The position numbers and the translations under genes are program-made. This document shows positions 1 through 5,083 of a DNA stretch of 5,098 nt, piece after piece. Positions within the stretch are counted from its first letter, which is position 1, and every line of letters starts with the position of its first letter. Where the stretch lies: positions 1-5,098 of the forward strand of contig SKZC01000128.1 of NCBI GenBank assembly GCA_007127575.1, in the 5' to 3' direction. The notes below the pieces were generated by a model, which saw only the letters and a list, made by a program, of their open reading frames with translations, had not been told where the DNA came from and ran no database searches. This DNA comes from Gemmatimonadota bacterium. Its GTDB lineage: Bacteria; Gemmatimonadota; Gemmatimonadetes; Longimicrobiales; Gaopeijiaceae.

Positions 1-960
1 CCACTCGGCACGTAGCTCCGGGTCCCCTCGGTCCAGGCTGCGCCATTCCCCTGCCGTCAGCGAGGGGAGGACGGCAGCCAGGTCTCGTGCCGTGAGCTCT
101 CCTCCCTCCCACCGGGCCAGGATCGGGTCGGCTCCTTCCGCCGGCGCCTCCCACCACTCCTCCACGCTCCCCATGTCCACCTGGATCCCCTCGGTCAGGT
201 CGGTGAGAAAGGCGTCCCATTCACCTTCGTCGGGCAGGAGGCGGGCCGCCTCCCGGGCTACGGTCCAGCGAGCTTCCTCAAAAGGGACCTGACGGCGCTC
301 TTCCAGACGCAGGACGTGGAACCCGTACTGCGTCTCCACCACCTCGCTCACCTCACCCTCCTCCAGCCGCGAGGCCGCCTCCCAGAACTCCGGCACCCAG
401 GTCCCGCGACGGCCGGGGGTGAGGAGTCCTCCCCGTTCCGCCGCCCCGGGCTCCTCCGACAGCTCGGCTACCAGCTCCGGAAACGGTTCGCCCGCACGGG
501 CTCGGGCCAGGGCCTCTTCCGCCGCCTCTCGCGCCGGATCCCGCAGGGACTCGGGGAGGTCCCGCTCCGCCATACGGAGGAGGTGTCGCACCACCAGCTC
601 ATGCTCCGGGGTCTGCTGGTAGAAGGCCATGAGCGCGTCCTCCTCCACATCGTGGGCCCGGAGCCGAACGTCGTCTCTGAGTCGGTCGATGATCCGGTCC
701 TCTGCCCGGCGCTGCACCAACGGGGCTCCCAGCTCATCCAGTGCTCCCTCCTCCTCATGGGCTACAGCGAGGAGGAAGGCCGTGATGGCTGACAGGTCGA
801 GACGTCGGTCCGGGGAGAGCCCTCGCAACACATCCTCCTGGAAGCCCACGTCCCCCACCTGTAGAGTTGGTTCCGGCTCGCTGCAGCCGGAGAACGCCAG
901 GAGGGTCAGCAGGAAGCCTCCCAGCAAAGTCTGCCGAATGCCATGGAACGAGGGGGTCAT
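1..960 (-). CDS. Parvulin-type peptidyl-prolyl cis-trans isomerase lipoprotein (3' end beyond window)
   Basis: The minus-strand frame from the ATG at 960 stays open for 320 codons to the window edge, so the C-terminus is missing. The N-terminus looks like a lipoprotein signal: Arg9, a hydrophobic core (about 12-23) and FSGC with the acylatable Cys at residue 26. The lipobox is slightly atypical, with Phe at -3. Residues about 121-224 match a parvulin rotamase domain: VVRHLL (His126), AERGGLL (175-180), a WVPEFWEAA segment, LEEGEVSEVVET and YGFHVLRL (His215). Both histidines typical of the parvulin active site are kept. Residues 35-120 resemble the helical N-terminal region of PpiC/SurA/PrsA proteins. 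Residues about 280-296 (ILARWEGGELTARDL) resemble the 'G-x-x-(I/L)-T' segment that often opens a further PpiC-type module. An AGGA lies 4 nt before the ATG. The expected role is catalysing prolyl isomerisation and assisting folding of exported proteins at the membrane. It is divergent from the L,D-transpeptidase gene. The exact chaperone type (PrsA-, SurA- or PpiD-like) cannot be decided from a partial sequence. Confidence 0.92.
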   Translation of the reverse strand, partial: MTPSFHGIRQTLLGGFLLTLLAFSGCSEPEPTLQVGDVGFQEDVLRGLSPDRRLDLSAITAFLLAVAHEEEGALDELGAPLVQRRAEDRIIDRLRDDVRLRAHDVEEDALMAFYQQTPEHELVVRHLLRMAERDLPESLRDPAREAAEEALARARAGEPFPELVAELSEEPGAAERGGLLTPGRRGTWVPEFWEAASRLEEGEVSEVVETQYGFHVLRLEERRQVPFEEARWTVAREAARLLPDEGEWDAFLTDLTEGIQVDMGSVEEWWEAPAEGADPILARWEGGELTARDLAAVLPSLTAGEWRSLDRGDPELRAEW

Positions 961-1193
961 CTCTTCCTGCAGGGTGGATGGGTGGGTGTCGGGGGCCTGG
1001 AGTGGGGCCGAGCCCCGGGACCCCAGACACGGGTAAGAGAAAAGGTCTCCTTCCGGGATCTCGGATTCAAGATGACGAGTGGATCCCCCTGGGTTCCGGG
1101 AACTCGAGGCTCCGGTCGGGTACCCGAATAGGCCGGGGCGGCTTCCCCCGGCAACTCCTGGCTCGTTCCGCCTGCGTCATCACCGGACCTCCA
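961..1193. other. Divergent intergenic region between PPIase and L,D-transpeptidase genes
   Basis: This 233-bp gap must carry the promoters of both flanking genes, but no convincing -35/-10 pair was found for either. Visible structure: four G-runs at 972-995 on the plus strand (G-quadruplex pattern), a 5-bp hairpin GGGGC/GCCCC at 1004-1016, and a perfect 12-bp palindrome TCGGGTACCCGA at 1116-1127, 66 bp upstream of the transpeptidase start. No additional gene is supported here. Frames that cross it are compositionally arginine/proline/glycine-rich and match nothing recognisable. Confidence 0.6.
1116..1127. promoter_or_regulatory. 12-bp perfect palindrome, possible operator
   Basis: TCGGGTACCCGA is a perfect inverted repeat without spacer in the divergent intergenic region. 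It lies 66 bp before the L,D-transpeptidase start and 156 bp before the PPIase start. Its position suits a dimeric regulator site for one or both divergent genes. Short palindromes are not rare in GC-rich DNA and no regulator gene is in view, so a functional role is only a guess. Confidence 0.2.
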
Positions 1194-2915
1194 ATGCATC
1201 CCACCCTCGTCGGTCTCCTCGGATCCCTCGCCGTCGGAATCCTCCTCGGCGCCGGAGGTGCGCATCTTTCCGAAGAGATTGAGGTTCAGGTCCGCTCCCA
1301 GCCCATGCCCTCCGGGGAGGAAATCACGGCAGAGCTGCGGGAGAGGGTGCAGGCCGGACGGGCCTCGGGGCGGGTTTCCGTCGCAGGGGTCAGCCTCCAC
1401 TCCACCGAGTCCTTGCCACGCTTCTACGAGGACCGGCTCTTCGAGCCCGCATGGGTGGGTCCCCAGGGGTTGTCCGAGGCCGGGGAACGATTGCTGGGCG
1501 TCCTCGATACGGCGAGGGCGGATGGCCTCCGGATGGGGGATTACCACCGAGAGGTCCTGGACTCGCTTTGGACTCCGGGGATGGGTTCGCCGGCCTCGGC
1601 TCCCACCACCGCCGCAGAGTGGGCCGAGCTGGAGCTCCTCCTCTCCGACGCCTTTCTCCTCCTGGCGTTGCACCGCCACCAGGGAAAGGTGGATCCCGAG
1701 ACGCGCCGAACCCAGTGGACGGTGAGCCGACCGGAGAACCAGGACATGGTGACCCTGCTCCAGGAGGTGATGGAGGGCCAGGAGGTGGAGTCCGCCCTGG
1801 AGAGCTTGGGTCCTCAGCACCCGGGGTACGAAGCGATGGGGGCCGCCCTGGTGGAGCTGAGAGCCGTGGCCGCGGAAGGGGGCTGGGGTGAGGTTCCGTC
1901 AGGGGGACGGTTGGAGGAGGGGAGCCAGGGGCCCAGGATGACGGCTCTCCGCCAGCGACTGCAGGCCTCCGGGGACCTGGTTGCCCCCACCCCCCAGGAG
2001 CCTGAGCTCTTCGACGACGAGCTGGATGAGGCCGTACGAGCATTCCAGCGCCGCCATGGGCTGGACGTGGATGGGGTCGTGGGGCCCCAGACGTTGGCGG
2101 CCCTGAACGTCTCCGTGGAGGACCGGATCCGGCAGTTGGAGGTGAACCTGGAGCGCTGGCGCTGGCTTCCCCAGGAGCTGGGTGCGGATCACGTCCTCGT
2201 GAACATCGCCGACTTCCGGGTGGACGTGGTGGCGGATCACCGGCGAGTCATGCGCCTCGGGGCGGTGGTGGGCCGGGCGTACCGACAGACACCGGTCATG
2301 AGCGACTCCATCACCTACCTGGTTCTGGCTCCCTACTGGCACGTGCCCCCTGGGATCGCCGTCAACGACCAGCTCCCTCAGCTCCGGGCCGACCCGCAGG
2401 GTCACTTGGCCGCCCACAACATGACCCTTCTGGAACAGGGCACGAGCCGCCCCGTGGACCCGGCCGTCGTGGATTGGGCGTCCATCACCGGTGCGGAGTT
2501 CAACCGGCGGTACCGGATCCGCCAGGAGCCTGGTCCCTGGAATGCGCTGGGGCAGGTGAAGTTCATGTTCCCCAACCGGTTTAACGTCTACCTTCATGAC
2601 ACCCCGGCTCAGGATCTCTTTCAGCGGACCGCCCGGGACTTCAGCTCCGGTTGCGTCCGGGTGGAGAGATCCCTGGAGTTGGCCGAGCACCTCCTTCGGG
2701 ACGATCCCGCCTGGGACGGAGAGAGGATCCGGCGAGCGGCGGCAGGAGGGGTGGAACGGACCGCTCGGCTTCCAGCGCCCGTGCCGGTGCACCTCCAGTA
2801 CTGGACCGCCTGGGTGGACGAGGAGGGGGTCTTGCATTTCCGTCGAGACATCTACAACCGGGACGGCCGGGTCCTCACGGCCCTGAACGCTCCTCCTCCT
2901 CACGCAAGCCCATGA
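1194..2915 (+). CDS. ldtD: L,D-transpeptidase, YcbB/LdtD family
   Basis: The 573-residue product (E. coli LdtD is about 615) should form 3-3 (DAP-DAP) peptidoglycan cross-links in the periplasm. The ATG at 1194 is chosen because residues 4-22 form a hydrophobic signal/anchor and no ATG, GTG or TTG lies close upstream in frame. No Shine-Dalgarno is visible. Domains in order: a scaffold region (about 75-230; FYEDRLFEPAWV, LDTARADGL, then HRHQGKVDP at 160-168); a PG_binding_1 domain (about 249-304; LRQRLQASGD, AFQRRHGLDVDGVVG, TLAALNV); and the YkuD catalytic domain (about 332-500). Catalytic-domain landmarks are NIADF (337), TPVMS (366), YWHVPPGIA (381), RQEPGPWNALG (443), FMFPN (457), YLHDTP with His468, and FSSGCVRV with the nucleophile Cys487. 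The SSGC form instead of SHGC is, as far as I recall, normal in this subfamily. A short beta-rich tail follows (about 530-560). The stop codon overlaps the start of the M15-type peptidase gene, indicating one operon. Confidence 0.96.
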   Translation: MHPTLVGLLGSLAVGILLGAGGAHLSEEIEVQVRSQPMPSGEEITAELRERVQAGRASGRVSVAGVSLHSTESLPRFYEDRLFEPAWVGPQGLSEAGERLLGVLDTARADGLRMGDYHREVLDSLWTPGMGSPASAPTTAAEWAELELLLSDAFLLLALHRHQGKVDPETRRTQWTVSRPENQDMVTLLQEVMEGQEVESALESLGPQHPGYEAMGAALVELRAVAAEGGWGEVPSGGRLEEGSQGPRMTALRQRLQASGDLVAPTPQEPELFDDELDEAVRAFQRRHGLDVDGVVGPQTLAALNVSVEDRIRQLEVNLERWRWLPQELGADHVLVNIADFRVDVVADHRRVMRLGAVVGRAYRQTPVMSDSITYLVLAPYWHVPPGIAVNDQLPQLRADPQGHLAAHNMTLLEQGTSRPVDPAVVDWASITGAEFNRRYRIRQEPGPWNALGQVKFMFPNRFNVYLHDTPAQDLFQRTARDFSSGCVRVERSLELAEHLLRDDPAWDGERIRRAAAGGVERTARLPAPVPVHLQYWTAWVDEEGVLHFRRDIYNRDGRVLTALNAPPPHASP

Positions 2916-3997
2916 TGGTGAAGCGAGCCCATGGATTCGCCATCCTGGCTCTACCGGTCCTGGGGCTCTTCCCGGCCGTGGGTGGGACGGAGCCGGAGGG
3001 CGGCCCTCCGGTGATCCCGGAGGCCAGCGAGGAGCCGGGTGGAGGGACGGAAGGAGGAGCGGGCCTCACCGAGGTGAGCTCAGGAGTGGATGTGCTCCAC
3101 CGGGATGAGGCGTCCGAGTTCGAGCCCCAGCGGGCCCGGTTCCAGGTGCAGGTCTCGGATGTCACGGTACCCTACCGGGTCATGGCCGTCTCCGTTCTGC
3201 CCGGTGAGTCCGTCCAGGTCTCGGTGGTTTCAGGAGAAGAGGCGACGGCGTCGTTGGAGCCCGGATGGGAGGCGGTCGACCACCGGGGCCCGGTGGAGCC
3301 TACGGATCCCGGGCACTGGACGTGGAGGGCTCCTTCGGAGCCGGGGGCGTACCCCGTGCGGGTTCGGTCGCAGGCCCTGGCGGACTCCGTCCACCTGAAC
3401 GTCCTGGTCCTTCATCCGCGCACCTGGGTTCAGGAGGGGTACCTGGACGATTTCCAGATCGGAGGGTACCGCACCGGACAGGACGGACCTCCTCCTCCCG
3501 ACGGATTTTTCGAGGTGGGGCCGGAGGAGGAGGAGATCCTGGCCTCGCCCCACTTCGTTCTGGGGCAGTTTCTCAGCAACCAGGGGGGCTCCCCGTCGTA
3601 CCTGGCCCTGAGCGAGCCCCTGGTGCTCAAGTTGGAGGCGGTCCTGGAGGCGGTGAACGAGGAGGGCATCTCCGCCCCCACCCTGCATGTCATGTCCGGA
3701 TTTCGGACCCCTGCGTACAACCGAGCCATCGGCAACCGGACGGAGCTGAGCCGCCATCTCTGGGGAGATGCCGCCGACATTTTCATCGACACCACCGGAG
3801 ACGGTCGCATGGACGACCTGAACGGCGACGGGCGAGTGGACTGGCGGGATGCGGAGCTTCTCTATCGGATCGTGGAATCCGTGGAGGAGGCCGGGGAGGT
3901 CCACATTCATCCGGGAGGGTTGGCCGTGTACCGGGAGAACGCAGTTCGAGGTCCCTTCGTGCACGTAGACGCACGGGGGCGGCCGGCGCGTTGGTAG
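2912..3997 (+). CDS. Exported M15-family zinc D-Ala-D-Ala carboxypeptidase-like protein with Ca-binding-type insert
   Basis: The product is 361 residues. It starts with a signal peptide (MMVKRAH, hydrophobic core about 8-22, likely cut near AVGG/TEP) and a Pro/Gly/Glu-rich linker (25-60). A beta-rich, Ig-like region follows (about 75-168; ending in PGAYPVRV and HLNVLVLHP). A bridging segment (169-235) leads into the peptidase domain (about 236-361). That domain shows SGFRTPAYN (262-270), SRHLWGDAAD with predicted zinc ligands His282 and Asp289, GGLAVY (335-340) and FVHVDARG with the third ligand His351. This is the signature of the M15_3-type group. Between ligands two and three lie two EF-hand/dockerin-like loops, DTTGDGRMD (293-301) and DLNGDGRVDWRD (302-313). 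Such enzymes cleave D-Ala from stem peptides, but the exact bond (D,D or L,D, carboxy- or endopeptidase) cannot be fixed from sequence. The start overlaps the transpeptidase stop (ATGA). A second ATG at 2915 is an alternative start. No ribosome-binding site is visible, so translational coupling is likely. Confidence 0.9.
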   Translation: MMVKRAHGFAILALPVLGLFPAVGGTEPEGGPPVIPEASEEPGGGTEGGAGLTEVSSGVDVLHRDEASEFEPQRARFQVQVSDVTVPYRVMAVSVLPGESVQVSVVSGEEATASLEPGWEAVDHRGPVEPTDPGHWTWRAPSEPGAYPVRVRSQALADSVHLNVLVLHPRTWVQEGYLDDFQIGGYRTGQDGPPPPDGFFEVGPEEEEILASPHFVLGQFLSNQGGSPSYLALSEPLVLKLEAVLEAVNEEGISAPTLHVMSGFRTPAYNRAIGNRTELSRHLWGDAADIFIDTTGDGRMDDLNGDGRVDWRDAELLYRIVESVEEAGEVHIHPGGLAVYRENAVRGPFVHVDARGRPARW

Positions 3998-4413
3998 GGG
4001 GGTGGAGGGGGCCCCAGGTGGGGGAGGAGCTTCGACGCCTCCGGCCACTCGCCTCGGCTCACCAATCGGCCGTTCACCACCACTGAGGCCACGGAGATGC
4101 CGAAGAGAGTGCGAAGGGCCGGGAAGACGCCCACCCCATAACGTCGGAAGTCTCGAAGGAGCAGGGGGAGGAGGCTCAGCGGATTCCTGGGGTCCACGAT
4201 GCGGATCTCCACACTCTTCCCGTAGAGCTCCTGCACCTCCCGGTAGAGAGCGCCAGCGCCCTCCATGACCCGCCTGCGCTCCGGAAAGCACCGCTGGCCG
4301 TCCCGACTCCAGGAGAGAAGGTCTCCTTCCAGGCGACCACAGCACCCGCTGGAGGACATCTGCTGCTCCCATTCTCGGATGAGCAGTAGGCTGGCGGGGT
4401 GCCGTCGGGACAT
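3907..4413 (-). CDS. Small thioredoxin-fold-like protein with vicinal Cys-Cys motif
   Basis: The product is 168 residues with no signal peptide or clear membrane segment, so it is probably cytoplasmic. The start at 4413 is supported by a purine-rich leader (GGAGGGGAAGGA within 15 nt of the ATG). Residues 8-14 (SLLLIRE) look like a first beta strand, followed by SSSGCCGRLEGD (20-31) with adjacent Cys24-Cys25. A helical stretch follows (about 45-65), then VEIRIVDPRN (68-77), another helix (80-92) and VASVVVNGRLVSRGEWPE (108-125). That last segment looks like the closing hairpin of a thioredoxin fold ('vvvnGrlv..G'). A further Cys is at 42. The core ends near residue 134. The last 30 or so residues, proline-rich and then Arg/Thr-rich, are encoded antisense to the end of the M15-type peptidase gene. 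I recognise the fold pattern but no named family. A redox or metal/metalloid-binding role is inference from the Cys pair alone. Confidence 0.78.
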   Translation of the reverse strand: MSRRHPASLLLIREWEQQMSSSGCCGRLEGDLLSWSRDGQRCFPERRRVMEGAGALYREVQELYGKSVEIRIVDPRNPLSLLPLLLRDFRRYGVGVFPALRTLFGISVASVVVNGRLVSRGEWPEASKLLPHLGPPPPPYQRAGRPRASTCTKGPRTAFSRYTANPPG

Positions 4414-4560
4414 CCGTCCTTCCCCTCCCTGGCGGGCGCGCTATGGAGCCGTGGGCCGTCTGTACTCGGGGAATCCCCAGAAGGACCGCTGGGTTCCGCG
4501 GGTTACGTTACCCCCGGTCGTCACGGACCCGTCGTGCCATCCGTTACGATCTGTGGGGTG
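4414..4560. other. Intergenic region upstream of the Cys-Cys protein gene
   Basis: This gap must contain the minus-strand promoter for the gene starting at 4413, although no good -35/-10 pair is seen. It holds two short inverted repeats: GGGGAATCCCC at 4468-4478 and the imperfect palindrome GGGTTACGTTACCC at 4500-4513 (10 of 14 positions symmetric). GTTACG recurs just downstream. No gene is supported in either strand. Confidence 0.4.
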
Positions 4561-4605
4561 AAGGAAATGAAAAGCGCCCGCCGGGCTGGAGCCCGACGGG
4601 CGCTT
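4561..4605 (-). terminator. Rho-independent terminator behind the small basic protein gene
   Basis: An almost perfect inverted repeat spans 4572-4605. The outer stem is AAGCGCCCG/CGGGCGCTT (9 bp), then one C/A mismatch, then an inner stem CGGGCT/AGCCCG around a tiny GG centre. Read on the minus strand, the stem is followed by TTTTCATTTCCTT (4573 down to 4561), a fair T-rich tract. On the plus strand the flank is CTTCTGGTTCT, which is poorer, and no plus-strand gene ends nearby. It therefore most likely ends transcription of the gene at 4649-4822, with some activity possible in the other direction. Confidence 0.8.
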
Positions 4606-4618
4606 CTGGTTCTACGAT

Positions 4619-4640
4619 GCGACCCGGTATCCCGGGTCGC
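4619..4640 (-). repeat. Second perfect hairpin in the 3' UTR
   Basis: GCGACCCGG (4619-4627) and CCGGGTCGC (4632-4640) form a perfect 9-bp stem with a 4-nt loop (TATC on the plus strand). It lies between the small gene's stop codon and the terminator, and no T tract follows. It may protect the 3' end of the transcript or form part of a structured RNA. Confidence 0.6.
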
Positions 4641-4658
4641 CCGGAAGCTTAGTTCCGG
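4641..4658 (-). repeat. Hairpin with the small gene's stop codon in its loop
   Basis: CCGGAA (4641-4646) and TTCCGG (4653-4658) form a perfect 6-bp stem with a 6-nt loop. On the minus strand the loop is CTAAGC and contains the TAA stop of the small protein gene. It directly abuts the 9-bp hairpin at 4619-4640, so the end of this transcript carries three hairpins in a row. Confidence 0.5.
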
Positions 4659-4822
4659 TGATCCTTCCGGCCGTCCTTCTGGTCCGGTCCCCGGTGATGG
4701 GTCGCCGGCACCGCAACCGAGATCTTCTTCTTGTGCGCGGTCGGCTGGGTGGGACGAAGCTCGGAAAGCTTATAGTCAAAGCTCCGCGCAAAACGCGCGG
4801 TCCTGGATGTCAAAAGCGCCAT
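4649..4822 (-). CDS. Small basic hypothetical protein (57 residues)
   Basis: I do not recognise this product. Reading from ATG 4822 gives a protein opening MALLTSRTARFARSFDYK. Its central segment has three consecutive lysines, and the C-terminal tail is rich in His, Arg, Lys and Asp and ends DGRKDHRN. There is no membrane segment or signal. Support for a real gene: an AGGA centred about 8-10 nt before this ATG, about three-quarters G/C at third codon positions, a TAA stop, and a strong terminator 44 nt beyond the stop. An in-frame ATG at 4831 would add three residues (MDI). Its AAGG is too close to serve it, but a TATAGA at 4838-4843 (minus) would put a transcript start near 4831, allowing leaderless use. 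Alternatively this stretch is part of a non-coding RNA. It contains a 6-bp GC hairpin at 4784-4800 within the coding region. Confidence 0.5.
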   Translation of the reverse strand: MALLTSRTARFARSFDYKLSELRPTQPTAHKKKISVAVPATHHRGPDQKDGRKDHRN

Positions 4823-4843
4823 GATGTCCATCCTTGATCTATA

Positions 4844-4864
4844 CGTTCACAAGTTGTCGTTCAC
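4844..4864. promoter_or_regulatory. Direct repeat CGTTCAC with central ACAAGTTGT palindrome
   Basis: CGTTCAC occurs at 4844-4850 and again at 4858-4864 with a 14-bp period. The palindrome ACAAGTTGT (4849-4857) sits between them. The element lies immediately upstream of the possible minus-strand -10 element TATAGA (4838-4843) of the small basic protein gene, where an operator or activator site would be expected. No good -35 hexamer is present at 16-18 bp, which would fit an activator-dependent promoter. The assignment is inference from position and symmetry. Confidence 0.3.
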
Positions 4865-5044
4865 GGCGGTGGTTTCGCCCTTTCGGGACGCCCCTTTGGG
4901 GGCCGGCGGAGCAAGTGTGCTGCTCCCCGGTCACGTTTGCCGCAAGGGCATGGCCCTACCGTTGGCCGCCGAAAGATAGCACGCCTGGGAAAAAGGTGAA
5001 CCCCGTATGTGCCCGGGGCCGCGACAGGTAGTTTTCGTCCCAGG
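4864..5044. other. Hairpin-rich non-coding region, possible structured RNA
   Basis: No convincing gene lies here, but inverted repeats are dense. CGGCGG (4864-4869) can pair with CCGCCG (4966-4971). Inside that pairing are CCC/GGG (4878-4887), GCCCC/GGGGC (4890-4903, TTTG loop) and GGAGCA/TGCTCC (4908-4926, 7-nt loop). A second unit is formed by CCTGGGA plus AAAA (4984-4994) pairing with TTTT and TCCCAGG (5032-5044, CG bulge). This encloses CCCCG/CGGGG (5001-5018). The transcript strand is unknown: it could be a leader for the minus-strand small gene, a separate small RNA, or only GC-rich DNA with chance symmetry. I found no signature of tmRNA, RNase P RNA, SRP RNA or a riboswitch I know. Confidence 0.35.
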
Positions 5045-5045
5045 G

Positions 5046-5074
5046 TTGAGGACGGGGGGCTGGCGTGCGATGAT
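5046..5074 (+). promoter_or_regulatory. Candidate sigma-70-type promoter for the tRNA
   Basis: TTGAGG (5046-5051; 4/6 to TTGACA) is followed after exactly 17 bp by GATGAT (5069-5074; 4/6 to TATAAT). The tRNA begins 10 nt after the -10 element, which fits a very short 5' leader. Both hexamers are imperfect, so position and spacing are the main support. Confidence 0.45.
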
Positions 5075-5083
5075 TCACACTCA

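Noticed and set aside
1042..1054. 13-bp AAGGTCTCCTTCC shared with 4318-4330
   Set aside because: One copy is in the intergenic region and the other is inside the Cys-Cys protein gene. A single 13-mer match is within chance expectation for a 5-kb GC-rich window, and no longer homology flanks it.
957..1820. Minus-strand reading frame of 287 codons across the intergenic region and the transpeptidase N-terminus
   Set aside because: Antisense shadow with low-complexity Pro/Gly/Arg composition. It also overlaps the real PPIase start, and no domain is visible.
1899..2903. Long minus-strand reading frame (334 codons) opposite the L,D-transpeptidase gene
   Set aside because: It lies entirely antisense to a gene with clear PG-binding and YkuD motifs. 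Its product is His/Pro/Gly/Arg-rich without recognisable motifs, as expected from antisense of GC-rich codons.
3265..4086. Plus-strand alternate-frame reading frame of 273 codons inside the M15-type gene
   Set aside because: The other frame carries the signal peptide, zinc ligands and calcium-type loops. This one is Gly/Arg/Pro/Ser-rich noise.
3230..4372. Minus-strand reading frame of 380 codons opposite the M15-type gene and overlapping the Cys-Cys gene
   Set aside because: It conflicts with two better supported genes. The product is Pro/Arg/Gly-rich and has no motif.
4399..4824. Plus-strand frame of 141 codons through the terminator and the small gene
   Set aside because: It is translated across a strong terminator hairpin, is rich in Arg, Ser, Pro and Gly, lacks a motif and opposes the better supported minus-strand genes.
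4908..4926. GGAGCA/TGCTCC hairpin considered as an SRP RNA-like apical domain on the minus strand
   Set aside because: The conserved GGAAG/AGCAGC asymmetric loop pairing of SRP RNA is absent; only a GAGCAGC string matches.
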